NCBI RefSeq assembly: GCF_000023465.1
Contig: NC_014041.1
Coordinates: forward strand, 4,517,501 to 4,581,500
DNA length: 64,000 bases
Direction of reading: 5' to 3'
Origin: Zunongwangia profunda SM-A87
Lineage (GTDB): Bacteria; Bacteroidota; Bacteroidia; Flavobacteriales; Flavobacteriaceae
A program made the translations under genes and the position numbers. A model generated the notes under the pieces. It was not told the DNA's origin. It saw only the letters and a list, made by a program, of their open reading frames with translations, and searched no databases. Below, piece after piece: positions 63,243-64,000 of this stretch. Numbering within the stretch: the stretch's first letter is position 1; every line of letters begins with the position of its first letter.

Positions 63243-63587
63243 TTACTTATCATTCTTGCTTCCAAGCAAAAGGATTTCATTTGCTTCGATTTCGGTAACA
63301 TATCGTTTGATACCCTCTTTGTCCTCGTAGCTTCGGGATTTCAATTTTCCCGTAACACCTACTTCCTTGCCTTTACCTACAAATTTTTCGATAATTTCGG
63401 CAGTCTTGCCCCAAGCCACAACGGTATGCCAATTGGTTTCTGTTTGTTTTTCGCCTTTGGCATCCTTGTAATACTCGTTAGTTGCGAGTGAAAAACGGGC
63501 TACTTTTTTACCGCTTTCAAGGTTTGTAATGGTTGGCTCTTGTCCAACGTTTCCGATTAACTGTACGTGATTTTTTAAAGTACTCAT
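63243..63587 (-). CDS. ssb: single-stranded DNA-binding protein (copy B)
   Basis: A 114-residue OB-fold protein that is clearly paralogous to copy A: HVQLIGNVGQEPTITNLESGKKVARFSLATNEYYKDAKGEKQTETNWHTVVAWGKTAEIIEKFVGKGKEVGVTGKLKSRSYED. It also lacks the acidic C-terminal tip that in chromosomal SSB recruits partner proteins (it ends LLGSKNDK). It precedes copy A by 73 bases, and both are followed by similar hairpins, indicating a tandem duplication. Confidence 0.93.
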   Translation of the reverse strand: MSTLKNHVQLIGNVGQEPTITNLESGKKVARFSLATNEYYKDAKGEKQTETNWHTVVAWGKTAEIIEKFVGKGKEVGVTGKLKSRSYEDKEGIKRYVTEIEANEILLLGSKNDK

Positions 63588-63644
63588 AATAAAATATTTA
63601 AAGATTAATTAAAATGCTATCTGAACTATTCAGACAGTTTATTG

Positions 63645-63770
63645 TTATATTTTTTGAAGTGATTTACTTATTATATCTTGAGCGTTTTCCTTTTTTGTTT
63701 TTTTTGGTGCCGCTTCCTTTTGTATGTTTTTGTAAGATTTCATAAGTTTTATTTTAGATTTACTTCCCAT
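63645..63770 (-). CDS. small basic hypothetical protein, about 41 residues
   Basis: The frame from ATG 63770 codes for a 41-residue, highly basic protein, MGSKSKIKLMKSYKNIQKEAAPKKTKKENAQDIISKSLQKI. An in-frame start at 63887 would extend it to 80 residues, but the extra part looks non-coding. I recognise no family. Its lysine-rich composition suggests nucleic-acid binding. Confidence 0.4.
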   Translation of the reverse strand: MGSKSKIKLMKSYKNIQKEAAPKKTKKENAQDIISKSLQKI

Positions 63771-64000
63771 AGCGCCCTCGCTGTTACCTTTTTTTTGTTG
63801 CTGATACAGTTTCAAGATTTTGAATTGATAAGGACTTATAAAAAGTGAAGCGCAGCGTAACGGTTTATGCAGTCTGTTCAAGTTCAAAATGTTGGTATTT
63901 TGCTGGCAAAAAAAGGTTAGGGCAGCGAGGGTGCGGAAGTATTTCTAAAGACTTTGTGAAGTACAATAACATAGGAAGTGGCACCAAATGATTAAATGGA
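63771..64000. other. right edge, no recognised gene
   Basis: This region holds a minus-strand open frame leading off the window (ending at about 63872 with LFLPAKYQHFELEQTA) that resembles no family. A motif on the plus strand, AGCGAGGGTGC-GGAAGTA at 63922-63940, is a near copy of AGCGAGGGCGC-GGAAGTA found on the minus strand around 63757-63780. It could be a repeated leader. Confidence 0.35.

Larger units (their letters stand above)
25784..64000. mobile_element. integrative element in tRNA-Leu with copper-resistance cargo (runs past the window)
   Basis: The left boundary is the tRNA-Leu 3' fragment, adjacent to a tyrosine integrase. The element then contains a copper/silver cargo (27.4-57.8 kb), an imelysin fragment, and a mobilisation/plasmid-type module (truncated TraG-like, MobB relaxase, BfmA-like, ssb genes). 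The right boundary is not in the window. No type IV secretion tra genes are visible, and the coupling protein is truncated. The element may thus be degenerate or mobilisable in trans, unless a full tra set lies further right. Confidence 0.75.

Overview
The window reads as a marine Flavobacteriaceae (Bacteroidota) chromosome. It is AT-rich, carries SusC/SusD outer-membrane uptake pairs and signal-peptide lipoproteins, has few Shine-Dalgarno sites, and its best promoter is of the TTTG-N19-TAnnTTTG type. A Gramella/Zunongwangia/Salegentibacter-like host would fit, but I cannot fix the genus from the sequence alone.

Positions 1-25.7 kb look like host chromosome. The first 6.2 kb are housekeeping or stress genes: the start of an HI0933-type flavoprotein, a glycerophosphodiesterase, an SDR/DUF421/PaiB-like run, TerC, a metallophosphoesterase and an orphan. 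From 6.6 to 19.0 kb lies a carbohydrate-type locus on the minus strand: susC, susD, a hydroxypyruvate-isomerase-like TIM barrel, a SUMF1-fold protein without the formylglycine-generating cysteines and a Gfo/Idh/MocA oxidoreductase, preceded by a ROK sugar kinase-like gene and an unclassified TIM-barrel glycosidase-like protein. LacI-type palindromes with an AAAACGTTTT core lie upstream of both minus-strand units. Divergently at 19.3-25.6 kb, a second susC/susD pair precedes a DUF885 metallopeptidase, which suggests a peptide-type substrate.

At 25784-25842 there is only the 3' half of a tRNA-Leu(UAG) gene, immediately followed by repeats and a tyrosine integrase. This is the left end of an integrated element that runs off the right edge of the window; the reconstituted whole tRNA should lie at its other end. 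The cargo from 27.4 to 57.8 kb is almost entirely on the minus strand and is a large copper/silver resistance island. It holds two P1B ATPases, a CopZ-like chaperone, a four-helix Cys-rich copper-storage protein, a CusA/TolC set, a CusB-like adaptor 19 kb away, two compact AraC regulators with a CxxC metal-binding N-terminus, a multicopper oxidase fused to a CopB-like barrel, several DUF3347 proteins plus a decayed copy, and assorted membrane and periplasmic proteins. Four related hairpin repeats punctuate the cargo.

At 58-60 kb a DUF4856/imelysin pair on the plus strand is cut off inside imelysin. The cut abuts the truncated N-terminus of a conjugative coupling protein (TraG-like) on the other strand, so a deletion or recombination joined cargo to the mobilisation module. 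That module continues with a MobB-type relaxase, a BfmA-type accessory protein, a candidate oriT region, small plasmid/ICE genes and two tandem single-stranded-DNA-binding proteins.

The strongest points for a second look are the HMA-AraC regulators that close each half of the split Cus system, the multicopper oxidase/CopB fusion, the tRNA-Leu junction, the imelysin/TraG junction, the structured repeat family and the HhH-plus-nuclease-like protein at 40.3-41.6 kb.
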